Assembly (NCBI GenBank): GCA_016617855.1
Contig: JAECUM010031552.1
Span: forward strand, 1 to 64,000
Source of the DNA: Megalonaias nervosa
Taxonomy: Eukaryota > Mollusca > Bivalvia > Unionida > Unionidae
Reading direction: 5' to 3'
DNA: 64,000 nucleotides
A program made the position numbers and the translations under genes. Shown here piece by piece: positions 11,543-21,119 of the stretch. The notes under the pieces are model-generated. The model was not told where the DNA came from and made no database searches. It worked only from the letters and a program-made list of their open reading frames with translations. How positions within the stretch are numbered: position 1 is the stretch's first letter; each line of letters starts with the position of its first letter.

Positions 11543-11998
11543 ATGTCATATCATCACGTTAATGTTACTCTGACACCAAGTCATATTTACAAACTTCAAT
11601 CCGCATCGAAGATGAATTCTGTGGCAAAAATAACTCTGAAATCAGCGGCGTTGCAAGGCCCAAATAAATTATCGTTGACTGCACGTCAGTTCAAAAACTA
11701 CAATGACGCCAAGAAATCAAGAACTGGCGTTCGACTTTATCTTTCTGCGAATGAGATCAGCGACACAATAAAAACCGGCGGTATATTTCCGTTTCCAGAA
11801 GAGTTACCAGCACTAATTTCAGCAGCAGCCCCAGCTGTTGCTAAAACAGCTGCACTTGGTGCTGTTGGAATAGCTGCCAGTATGGCACCTAAAACAGCAG
11901 CAGGAAACGGAATAAACACCTCAAAAAAGGGACACCGTCTAAGATTATCAGAAACTCGGTACGGTCAAGTTCTGAAACTGCCGGGGACGCTTCGTTAA
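11543..11998 (+). CDS. Gly/Ala-rich virion core-type protein (element 1)
   Basis: A 151-codon uninterrupted frame, one of the best preserved in element 1. It starts with VNVTLTPSHIYKLQSASK, continues with a LSLTARQFKNYNDAKK segment and a GVRLYLSANEISDTIKTGG turn, then an Ala-rich hydrophobic stretch (residues about 87-120) and a basic tail. Homologous fragments lie in the left relic at 2.96-3.6 kb. The family recurs beside capsid genes in Polinton relatives; a role in virion architecture or membrane association is inferred. The intact length may be chance in a dead element. Confidence 0.5.
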   Translation: MSYHHVNVTLTPSHIYKLQSASKMNSVAKITLKSAALQGPNKLSLTARQFKNYNDAKKSRTGVRLYLSANEISDTIKTGGIFPFPEELPALISAAAPAVAKTAALGAVGIAASMAPKTAAGNGINTSKKGHRLRLSETRYGQVLKLPGTLR

Positions 11999-12006
11999 AA
12001 CTCCCT

Positions 12007-12413
12007 ATGTTCAATTTTGATATACTCGATGCTGCTCGGCGATTAAAGATAAACAACTTCAGAGGTGTTTTCATGCGTGATAAATTACCGGAAAAACCAA
12101 ATCATGTTGAACCGGTATCATTAATTTCGATGGACTTTCTGGTCCAGGTATAAATTGGGTTGCATCCGTGGTTGATCCACGTGGAGTTGTTTATTTTTAT
12201 TCTTATGCATTGGCACCACCGAGATAATTTTTACGATATAGTGGCTTACCATTCTGGTATTCAACATTACCAACACAGACAATAAAGGATCCACCAATAT
12301 GCGGTCCAGAAGTACTTGCTGTACTTAACGCCGTGTCAAGGTCATCAGCACCGCCTCCGAAAGTTGTGCATGAGTATACCACTCGTCGTTTTAAACAGGT
12401 TAATAATTTATGA
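12007..12413 (+). pseudogene. adenovirus-type cysteine protease, catalytically dead
   Basis: ATG 12007 leads into INNFRGVFMRDKLPEKP, the family's opening block. A frameshift near 12105 joins to GLSGPGINWVASVV, then YFYSYALAPPR, then after an in-frame TAA CGPEVLAVLNAV with the nucleophile Cys. In this family the residue before the Trp of the second block is the catalytic His, here Asn; the acid in the third block is Asp, here Tyr. Only Cys of the triad remains. The protease matures virion proteins in Polintons, virophages and adenoviruses. TGA 12411-12413 overlaps the next ATG (ATGA). Confidence 0.65.
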
Positions 12414-13295
12414 TGGTAGATATTTACGGAAGATCTGCTAAAGGCAAGCCCCAGGGTGATATTGATTTATCCAAATATGCAACACGAGATGAACATACTG
12501 ATCTTTTGCATATCACCGATGTTGACACAAATGAGGTTGTTATTTTTCAGGATCAGCAAGGAATGTTAAAGACGAGCAATATCCCGTTGACAGATATTAT
12601 TCTGCGAGTTCCAGGCGCGACCGAAGACAACTTGGCTGTATTTACTAAACCCGGTAAGATTGAAGAATCGAGGGATTCAATTTTAACAATCACGGGAGAG
12701 ATTGCTGGACGTGTTAGAAGATTTGGAGATAAAATGTATGGCGATCTCAAAATGAGCAGAAATACAATTATCAATGTGAGAGAACCAAAATCAAACAATG
12801 ACGTGGCAACAAAACATATGTGGAAAACAACAACGACACGATCCGAACTGAGATCAGTAAGTACGTTGCTAAACCGGCGATGAAATGACTGGTTTTCTCA
12901 ACATGAACGGTAATATCATTGCTAATTTGAGAGAACCAGAATCAAACGATGATGCTGCAACGAAGAAATACGTGGACAACAACAACATGCCGATGATGAC
13001 CGCCTTAATGATAATCAATGATGAAATGACTAAGTTCAGATCTGAATATGCTAATCATGTATTCGCGTTTACAAACTTTCTTAGAAACATAAATAGAACC
13101 CTAGATAATTTCTTTGGAAATCCAACGTTTATCAACACCAAGCTCTCTCAAATTCAGACACAACTTGTTGATCTGTACAACGTTAAAACAACAATCGAAA
13201 TTATTAACAAGGAACTCACCAACATCGACATATGCGTGTATAAAAATATCATCGATACTGTCAGCGGGGTTAAACGACGGTGCAATATCAAGTAA
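12410..13295 (+). pseudogene. fibre-like protein with tail-fibre repeat motifs
   Basis: Two consecutive repeats of the phage-fibre type are visible: GDLKMSRNTIINVREPKSNN followed by DVATKHM, and GFLNMNGNIIANLREPESND followed by DAATKKYVDN. Such motifs form trimeric beta/coiled-coil stalks in receptor-binding fibres. The rest is helical with coiled-coil character (13.0-13.25 kb). Frameshifts near 12815 and 12880 split one gene into two frames; start by ATGA overlap with the protease. A receptor-binding spike is inferred; the motif also occurs in unrelated fibres, so it does not prove virion location. Confidence 0.6.
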
Positions 13296-13386
13296 TGAAT
13301 TTGATGCAATTAAGGTTATTTATTAACGGCATCACAAGAACGCAAACCTGTCAGTGCCACATTTAGAATCCGCCATATAGATAATA

Positions 13387-13836
13387 ATGGCCTCAGAAAT
13401 AACCACATGACTGGAACAGATCATCGCTAATACAACGCTGCCGACGACCACAACGATATCAGAAACGTCAACACAGCCGGAATTCGATATTGGTTTTCAA
13501 ACTCCGATAAAAGCCCCATATTGTCGGATACGTGAGATCGCATTGGCATAATTACGACTTTATTATAGTTGGTCAAATATCATAGAAAAAAGCATTTGGT
13601 AGATTAGAAAATAATAATTCGATGGTATTCTCGCATAAAACTGCCGCTGATGCAGCTAGTGGGCAAACCCCAATCTGTGGGTCATTACCTTCCCAACAGG
13701 ATCATATCAAGTTGAACAAATCAACGATGAACTTCAACGTAGAATTAAATCAATAACAAGAAAAGAATCAAAGACCGCTATCAAGGTACACATATATAAG
13801 CCGTCAGTCAGAACCGTACTGAGACTGTCCTTATAA
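13387..13836 (+). pseudogene. minor capsid protein, N-terminal part (element 1)
   Basis: ATG 13387 begins a Thr-rich leader, then CRIREIALA and LRLYYSWSNI, the typical first strands of the minor capsid protein, and after frameshifts ITFPTGSYQVEQINDELQRR, equivalent to the N-I-T-E-I-N segment of the left relic. It then stops near 13833 before the next expected strand. The C-terminal half resumes only at about 14291, so an unrelated segment sits within the gene. Confidence 0.5.
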
Positions 13837-14290
13837 CGTGTTAACTACAGAGTATGATGAGATACTCAATAACTTTCAACGTATGGATAATAAACGTCTT
13901 CAAAGAAGAAAAATAGCCAGCGAGATCACGAGGTTGTACGAAAGAGAACAGCGACAACAAAGAGAGTTTTTTGAGAAGTATATACTGGAATATCCTAATG
14001 AATTTATTAGATAAAATATCAATGTTACAATGAGACATCTAGGAGGTCTGAGTCTCGATGCTTGACGTTTAGCATCACAAATGTATGTGGTAGCCAGACC
14101 TGAAAATGATCCTGATCAACTAAATTTATTTTATGATCGTTTTAAGATCCCTGAAAAAGACAAAATTGATACGTTTAAACTATACGGTCTTGATTCTTAT
14201 AAGATGAAGCAGACTATCAATAATATACCTGACAAATATCTTCCAAAGATTGTCGCGGTATGGGAGAATATAAAAGACTCTTCAGATATT
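13837..14290 (+). other. unrelated coding-like insert within the minor capsid gene
   Basis: Two frames lie here: a Glu/Arg/Gln-rich helix (KIASEITRLYEREQRQQREF) ending at TAA near 14012, and, from 14081, a frame with VARPENDPDQLNLFYDRFKI and YKMKQTINNIPDKYLPKIVA. Neither resembles the capsid protein on either side. They could be a small gene moved in by rearrangement of the element, or an inserted gene. I do not recognise the family. Confidence 0.4.
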
Positions 14291-14641
14291 CTCCGACATA
14301 ACAATGATATAATAGGTGGTGGTCGTCATGTGTCGCAGGGTATTGTCAATATCACGTCGACGATTTCTGTAAATCTAGTGTGCGATGCAGTCGACGGTAG
14401 CTATACCTCGTCTGGGCAAGCATTAGGGTAGGCCCAGCAGTGATATGTTCTTTACAGCTTTTCTCCAAATGTCCCGCCGGGTCATTTGATTGTGTCGGCA
14501 CCCGTTAATCCTGTTGATTTACGATGTCATAATCCACAGCTGTCACGAATTCGTTTTCGTCTAACAGACCAAAACGGTAATTTATTGGACATACGTGGCA
14601 AAGAACTAACTCTTGGTTTGCATGTGAGTGACAGACCATAA
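14291..14641 (+). pseudogene. minor capsid protein, C-terminal part (element 1)
   Basis: Resumes with HVSQGIVNITSTISVNLVCD then a Gly-Ser-Tyr turn, two in-frame stops near 14432 and 14441, YSFSPNVPPGHLIV, PVNPVDLRCHN and RIRFRLTDQNGNLLDIRGKE, ending at TAA 14639-14641. This last block is the hallmark C-terminus of the penton-like minor capsid protein of Polinton relatives. It forms the virion vertices in the family. Confidence 0.6.
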
Positions 14642-14773
14642 TAGCACACTACAATAAAAAACAATAACAACAAAAAAAGTAACCAAAAAGATAACATTTT
14701 TTGTGGTTATTTTTTTTTGGGGGGGGGTATTCTCATTCTGCGGGAATCTTCAAAGTCTCCAATACGAGTTTTT

Positions 14774-15090
14774 TCATCTGTCACTTACAGCCGCTCGAGC
14801 TTCATATTTTCGAGACAAATCTGGTCGTATATTCTCAATGGCGCTTGCCAATGGAACAAATTTAGCTATATCATGTTGTTCTTGTAAATCCGCCAGCGAC
14901 AATTCCACTCGCGTTCGACTAATTTGATGAATCTGTATTCTGCCTCTAGTGTATATCTGCCCTCTTCACATCGCTGCTGTATCATCTCAAAATCATCGTT
15001 GATTTTTTCAACATGGAGTTGAACCGTGAGACCATCTAGCTGCAATTGTTCGATCGTAGAGATAAGCTCGTTAATGTTTTCTTGGTTCAT
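14774..15090 (-). pseudogene. small helical protein downstream of packaging ATPase
   Basis: ATG at 15090 (minus) opens MNQENINELISTIEQLQLDG, a helical Gln/Glu-rich protein. A frameshift near 14885 is needed to continue to EQHDIAKFVPLASAIENIRP and a stop at 14774-14776, about 103 residues in all. It follows the ATPase gene on the same strand with only about 20 bp between. Function unknown; coiled-coil character suggests an assembly role. Confidence 0.4.
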
Positions 15091-15111
15091 TATAAAAATT
15101 AATTTATTTCT

Positions 15112-15756
15112 TTAATAAAAGATTGTATCGATACCAATTCGATAACGTGTTGCTGAATCGTGTAAACTTACCGTCATGAATCCATGCGGGGTTTCCTGAG
15201 CATGTGCGAAGAAGTTTTTAAAATTACCTATGTCCGTGTTGCCGGGACACCACGTCTTATGAATATTTCGTAGCGTATGTGTGTCAACACCGTTAAAAAT
15301 AACTGAAAAACTACAGTTATCTCTGACCACTTTGGGAATCTGAGTTTACCGCTGGGTAATGTAAATAACATCTGTTTCATGTCTACCCCGTGAAAACATT
15401 TGCTGGATTTGCTTGTTTGTCAAGCATGACATTATCGTAAATTGTTGATATCCCAGTTAAGATCCTCAACGGACGGCGCTTCATCGGTGACTGTGACGAA
15501 TTCAATGACACCGTAATCGGTTGCTGAAAATTCATTAAACTCTTTAGGAACATTATAGCATCGTTGGTCATCCACGGATGGGGTTACTAAATAAAGCTTG
15601 TCCCATTTGAGCTATATCATTATCAGGTTAAGCAGCAATTGGGTTTTACCCGAGTCAGTTGGGCCAATTATAATAGATCGAATTTAATTTGGTAACACTG
15701 GATGATGCTTCACCAGTGCTTGCTCACGTGTTGTTGGATAAGTCAATCACGTTCAT
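15112..15756 (-). pseudogene. genome-packaging ATPase (FtsK/HerA type), element 1
   Basis: Start ATG at 15756. An intact Walker A (IIIGPTDSGKTQLLLNLI) lies near 15650. After two frameshifts a block with VDDQRCYNVPKEFNEF and a C-terminal block NIHKTWCPGNTDIGNFKNFF and ATRYRIG follow, matching the family's order. An early TGA (codon 11) and two further breaks show it is dead. The enzyme pumps the element's DNA into preformed capsids in Polintons, virophages and related viruses. Confidence 0.65.
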
Positions 15757-15805
15757 ATTGTACAGATATAGTATTGTTTATAATCATGAGTTTATATAGT
15801 GTTCG

Positions 15806-16293
15806 ATGCAAGACAGTCACAGTTCACAATTTCTGAGAGCAATCACGTTGAGAAACAACACGCCGGCACTTACACATAAATGTCTAAAATGCGGCACACA
15901 AAAGTATAAATTTGTGAGTATTCTTGTCGCAAAATAAGGCGGCGATATTGCTAAGGCAGTCGGGAAAACGCCTGGAACGCTATGGCCTAAGTATCCTGGG
16001 GAAAAAGATCTTCCTGGATATAATTGTTGTGGTTCTGGAACTCGCCTTGATATTAGACTTGACGAAAAAGATCAACCAAACAAGGCGAATTTCTGGTAAA
16101 TGCGATTGATCAAGCGTGCCATGTTCATGATGTCGCGTATAAAAGTCCAGATCTACAACAACGACTTATCGCGGATGCTAAGTTAATTCACACGCTGGAT
16201 TCAATAAAGAATAAAAATAGACGAAAATCACTAACAAATTGCTTGATAAGATCGGCGATGAAAGGTAAATTAGTGTTTGGAGCGGGTAATTAA
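15806..16293 (+). pseudogene. protein with phospholipase A2-like domain
   Basis: ATG 15806 gives a short N-terminus with a CLKCGTQKYKF motif, an in-frame TAA at 15935, then WPKYPGEKDLPGYNCCGSGT and RLDIRLDEKDQPN, the calcium-loop region of parvovirus-type PLA2, and after a frameshift near 16085 IDQACHVHDVAYKS, with the catalytic His-Asp pair preserved. A basic tail ends at TAA 16291-16293. In parvoviruses this domain opens the endosomal membrane during entry; related domains are common in Polinton-group proteins. One Gly-Pro-Gly position of the calcium loop reads Gly-Ser-Gly here. Confidence 0.6.
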
Positions 16294-16310
16294 ACACCAA
16301 CAATTACATA

Positions 16311-17290
16311 ATGGAGTCGATTTCTTATAGTCCAGGAGGATATTGGAGAGGTACATCAGCAATTAAAAAAAGTCGCCGATGCAGCAGGTCTCACACGAGC
16401 TGTAGCAGCAGATTGCTTTTCGCGACAGACCATATGGCAAATTTATCTTCCATGTCCCAAATCAATTCAACATGGACGTTTGACGTCAGCACACCCAAAG
16501 AAGTTCATCAGGCAGATATCTTGTTTTTACCACATGACGTACACAAACTGCGCACATACAAATACGCGTTGACTGTCGTAAATGTTGCAAGTAGATACAA
16601 AAGAGTCTGAACCGTTATATTTTAAAACAGCAACTGAGGTGGTAGCAGCGTTTGAACGAATTTTTCAACGTAGACCCCGGCCACATATTGGTCTGCGATG
16701 GCCACGATTGCTACAGGTTGATCCTGCCCAAGAATTTATCGGTGCAGTAACTACTCTGATACAACAACAACACGTTAAGACGTGGACACACCACAATGCA
16801 TCGCAATTTAATCAAACACTTGCACAGCGACTCTTTGGATATCACTATGCCCAAGAATTACTGCACATTCCGGACAGATCTGATGAATGGGTTGCGAGAC
16901 TACCTCATGTGGTGGCTGCATTAAACAACGCATTCACAATTGGAATTAACAAGACATCTGCAGATGCAATTGCGAAAAAACATATAACACGATGAAAATC
17001 ACCAGATCAGCTACAGCAACCAGTATTGGGCTGTAAAGTAACAGTGAGGTATTTATATGAAACTGGTGAACTTGAGGGTGGTGCAGCAAGAGCAACTGAT
17101 CCTGTGTGGAGTGTAAGAACGCATACAATTTTCAGCGTGGTGAGATCTACTGCGGAGCCACCGATAAACAGACTAGATTCAGCAGCTCCTTAACGTGGAT
17201 TTGTAAGTGAACAAATACAGGTAACTCCTGAAAACACCAAGTTACCATCAGATTGGATACGGCGTTGCAGACGCTAGCGATGGACTCCCC
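16311..17290 (+). pseudogene. retroviral-type (rve) Polinton integrase, element 1
   Basis: ATG 16311 begins SISYSPGGYWRGTSAIKK, the family start. After a frameshift a helix with CFSRQTIWQIYLP follows, then FDVSTPKEVHQADILFLPHD (first catalytic Asp), LLQVDPAQEFIGAV (second Asp), NQTLAQRLFGYHYAQELL and a C-terminal part with ATDPVWSVRT and RGFVSEQIQVTPENTKLPSD. The helix that should carry the catalytic Glu reads HHNASQFNQTL and lacks it. Several stops and shifts. It would insert the element into host DNA with short target duplications. Confidence 0.65.
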
Positions 17291-17465
17291 AAAAATATCA
17301 ACTAAAAACGCTAACAAGAGTTACACGCGTTGAGGAACGAAGCTCCTCTACATCTGTTACATTCAAGACACGTCAGAGAGACATTTTTGCATGTGTGGCC
17401 GTGGCTACTCTCGATTCTGTCCACGGTAAATTGTCGTACGTCAGTAGGGAAATATTGCCACAACA
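17291..17465. other. spacer between convergent integrase and helicase
   Basis: A short plus-strand frame (ERSSSTSVTFKTRQRDIFA) runs here but joins no known domain. It separates the convergent integrase (plus) and helicase (minus) relics. Confidence 0.25.
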
Positions 17466-19345
17466 TTATTGTGTTACAGCAAGCCCAATGACAAACACAA
17501 CATCCAGATCCAACTGGCGTAAACTTTTTTTGCCATCTCGCGCATAACCAGCTACTTTTTTCTTCACTGCGTTGATAATTCCTGGTGAAGCTGTTGTTGT
17601 TTGTGACAGCAGCGGGGGCAGAGCCACTGTTGCTGCCGTTGGCAACTTTAACACGACACCCCTGTGTAACTGAGATATGTTTGTTACTCTAGCTACAGCC
17701 AGATAAAATAAATTTGACGATTCGATGTGACCATGGACAATCCAGATATTTGTATCTGATATTGTTAGTCCCTGAGACAAATGAATTGTTATTGCATATC
17801 CCAGAGTCCAGCACGATGGGTTTACCGCCAACGCTTGTTGTAGAACCTCTACGGGAACCTCGACGATATCATTAAGAACGAGTTTTTGTTTCATTATTGG
17901 TATCACCAGAAATATCAACAAGTATATTTGGTCGGCGCGTATCTGTTGGTCGATAATGTAATGGAACTAGTTGATCAGGAAATGTTTCCTTGTGAAGCTG
18001 AAACAATTTACGCAGAAGTGAATCACGCAAGTTTTTCCTAGAAACAACTATTAGAAATTTGACATTGGAGTCTCTGAAATTACGGTACGCAGTATTTCCA
18101 CACTGAATTTTGTCTGGTTGTAATCTGATTAACGATTTCAGTTGTCGTAGTTGTTCATCTTGCGATCGATGTTCGTACAAAACCTCTTCATAGTGGCCAA
18201 CATAGTTGATCAACGATTCGTGTGGTGATTCACCTGTAAATGGCGGAAGCTGTCCATGATCGCCACACATGATAATTGCAGTAGATTTGGTTGATAACCA
18301 ATCAAGAAACAGTTTTAAAACATCTTTGGATCCTATACAAATCTCATCCCAGTTTATTATTCTCAGGATATATTCCTCATCCATTCGTTCGGGTGTCCAT
18401 GTATCACCTCGCCATCTAAAGAAACTATGATACGTGCATGCGCTGACACCACGTTGTCTCATATCTCTGGCAAGCCGGTGAGTTGGTGTTAGCACAATCG
18501 TATCAGAGATTTTAAATAATTCTATCGCACGTGTTGTTATACCAGAACAACCTGGACCATTCAGATAGAACGTGTTATGTCTCTTGATTGGATCGTTTAC
18601 TGATGGCGATGATGCTGGTTCTGATAAATTATCGTTGCGATAATAAATATCTGGTGTTTTAACGTCTGCGGATTCAGAATATTTAAGTATTTGTTCGTGT
18701 TTTATTTGCCACAAACCCCAATCAGTATCCGTAGTCTCCTTATAAATAAATGGCTCAAGAAAATCTATTTTACAGCGACTAATATAAAAATAATCCGTGC
18801 CGACCCTAACAGCATCATTGGAAAATATATAAATCATCGATAATAGGTTTATTGATGAGTAGGTTTACAAAATGCTCCATTATACGCTTAGCACCACAAT
18901 TTAGCAAACCTGTTTTCATCGGAACAATATCAGATATGCTTGGTTCATTCAAACGATACATTGCGTTAAAAACGTCTGTAGCAGGATAAGCGCTTTTGTA
19001 GTAGGTGTTATCTATCCCGATAAATCTTCCTGGTTTGGTACTTTTGTCCAAGATGACTAATTGATGCTGATCTTGATGTTTTACCGGATCAAGTTTATCA
19101 CGTGTAATCCACTGTAATCCATCTGGTGTTTGTTTCTCTGTTATAAATTTTGTCCTGTAAAAGTACTTCTTGTTGCCCTGTAGATGCTGTATTATTTTAT
19201 GAGCAACATTTTGATTCATTGTGGAATCTGTAAATATTCCATCACCATCTATTTTAAACATCGACCATACATGAACAGCACCATCACTGATAAATTCGTT
19301 CTTCGCCATTTTGATAAAATCATGCAACTGTAGTTCGAATGGTGG
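17466..19345 (-). pseudogene. SF1 (RecD/Pif1-like) helicase, element 1
   Basis: Three frames run right to left. The N-terminal part (to 18815) contains HDFIKMAKNEFISDGAVHVW and a segment with YRLNEPSISDIVPMKTGLLN. The helicase core has Walker A as NGPGCSGITTRA, in which the Lys is replaced by Ile, a Walker B INWDEICIGS, a motif III CGDHGQLPPF, and the C-terminal motif GYAITIHLSQGLTISDTNIW. Shifts near 18840 and 17890 split the gene. The family unwinds DNA during element replication. Loss of the Walker A Lys predicts no ATPase activity. No ATG is visible at the 5' end. Confidence 0.65.
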
Positions 19346-20011
19346 CTGTTTTTTTTATCTTTGGTTATTCTGTCAGAGTCGAACTTGGTGATGTACTTTG
19401 GTTATGTCGACGATAATCTTTTTCGTTCTCATTCAAAATAACTTGTCTCTGCTCTTCTTTAGTTCTATTTTTGTTAATCTCTCAATTTCACTCACGGTTA
19501 ATAACGATTTTATCTCACTCCGTAATTATTCTTGTGCAATTTTCGACCTTGGGAAACTTGGATTTTCACCCGATTAGACTAAAATATTATTCTTGAATTT
19601 GTTTTGCAACGGTAGAAGTAGTCATTTTTATATATAAGAACAGTATTTTCTTTAGTTGGACTCTATGCAATAATATAGTATGCATCAGGCAAAAAAATAA
19701 ATGTGATGCCTCATGATCGGATCATTCATACCTTGTGGATAAAATTATCGTGGAGAATACTGTTGATATCACATGGCCAGTGTTCGCCGTGGCAGCACGG
19801 GACCACAACCATGTCTGACGTGTGGGGTGGGGGTCAAGTGGAAGACCCAGTTATGCTTTTCTTGCGGCGGACGAAAATATCGACCGCTTAAGTGATAGTG
19901 CGAGACACAAAACGCTTCTGATGACATAAAAATAAAAGACGCAAAGGATTATCTCAAAAGTATTCCTCTGCTTAAAAACATAATATATTAGAAGAAGAGA
20001 AAATTATATAA
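19346..20011. other. spacer, no recognisable gene
   Basis: Only short frames. A 62-codon plus-strand frame at 19703 shows no known motif. Confidence 0.3.
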
Positions 20012-20223
20012 ATGGAACAAACTGAGAAAGAGATTGATCTTGACGAATTTAAGAAACATCCAATATACGATAACTACGAAACGAACCGATCTGGTGTCGT
20101 GAGACATTGTCGTCGCAAATCACCTCTTAAAATGTTAGCAACATGGGATATCTCACTATCGGTGTCGGAATTCCAGAAACAAAAAAATATTACTATGTAA
20201 ATGTCGTCGATTTTTCTAAATAA
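20012..20223 (+). pseudogene. NUMOD4-like N-terminal fragment of an HNH-type nuclease
   Basis: ATG 20012 gives an acidic start, then HPIYDNYETNRSGVVRH, the pattern of the NUMOD4 region that begins many HNH homing-type endonucleases. A frameshift near 20150 joins to GYLTIGVGIPETKKYYYVNV and TAA 20221-20223. The HNH part that should follow on the same strand is missing; a matching HNH fragment lies on the other strand at 20.6-20.99 kb. Function as nuclease is inferred from family only. Confidence 0.45.
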
Positions 20224-20616
20224 AATTTGTGTAAATATGCATTATTAAAATAAGGGAAATAATGGTATTTTCGTTCATTCACAGAAATCTTAACTTGCTG
20301 CGGATCGGATTTTAGGTTTATATATTAAATTTGTTGCTTGCTACAAAAAAAGTTGGATTATAAAGGTTTTAAGTTTTGTATTCTTGTCTTCTGGGTAACA
20401 TTAAAAGTTCGGTTAAAATTCTGGTATTGAACATCTTTCCCAGACGTCATGTAGGAATATTGCCGAATTATTATGCTATGTTTAAAAACGTATAAACAAG
20501 TTAATACGCTTTGTTATTGCTCAGAAGTTTCTTTATTAAATTTTGCCGTTGACTGGGGCAAAATTTTGGCTTTGGTTTAAGAGAGGTTATTCAGTCGTTT
20601 GAATAAGTACTTTTAC

Positions 20617-20990
20617 TCAAAAATATCCTGTGTTATTTATTTTTGTTTGTATGTTTCTGATAATAACTTTTCTGCTAGCTTCGTAAAGATCGTAGACAGA
20701 ATGTGATTTAAACTCCTCTTTCAAAGATAAATTGATGATATTATTATCGGTGATATGTCCATAAATATGATACACTTGCATTCCAGCAGGAATATCGTCA
20801 TTGAACTGCGCATAAATAAATTCGTGTAAAAACATGTCAGTGTACTTTGTATCATCTTCTGCTTTTACTATCATCTTGTAACCATCAGGTGTTAATACTC
20901 CGACATCATTATTATTTTTAATATTGATAACAACTCCAAGTTCATTGCCGGCAAATAGGTTATATTTTAGATGACATCAGAAAATCTCCT
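20617..20990 (-). pseudogene. HNH-type nuclease fragment
   Basis: Reading right to left, a NUMOD-like strand region (GNELGVVINIKNNNDVGVLT, then DGYKMIV) precedes FLHEFIYAQFNDDIPAGMQV and YHIYGHITDNNIINLSL, which has the spacing of an HNH core (His ... Asn-Asn). It is followed by a Lys/Ser-rich tail with SVYDLYEASRKVI. The N-terminus lies beyond a break near 20990. Possibly the second half of the same or a sister gene as 20012-20223, inverted. Such genes are frequent passengers in large DNA viruses. Confidence 0.4.
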
Positions 20991-21119
20991 GGCACCATGC
21001 AAGACTTTAACGATAATAGATCGTTGATATAGATTTTTCATGATATACTATAGTGTTTTTCAAATCTCTAATTTACAATTTCATATCACATTGAGCTAAA
21101 TATAAAACAATATAATATA

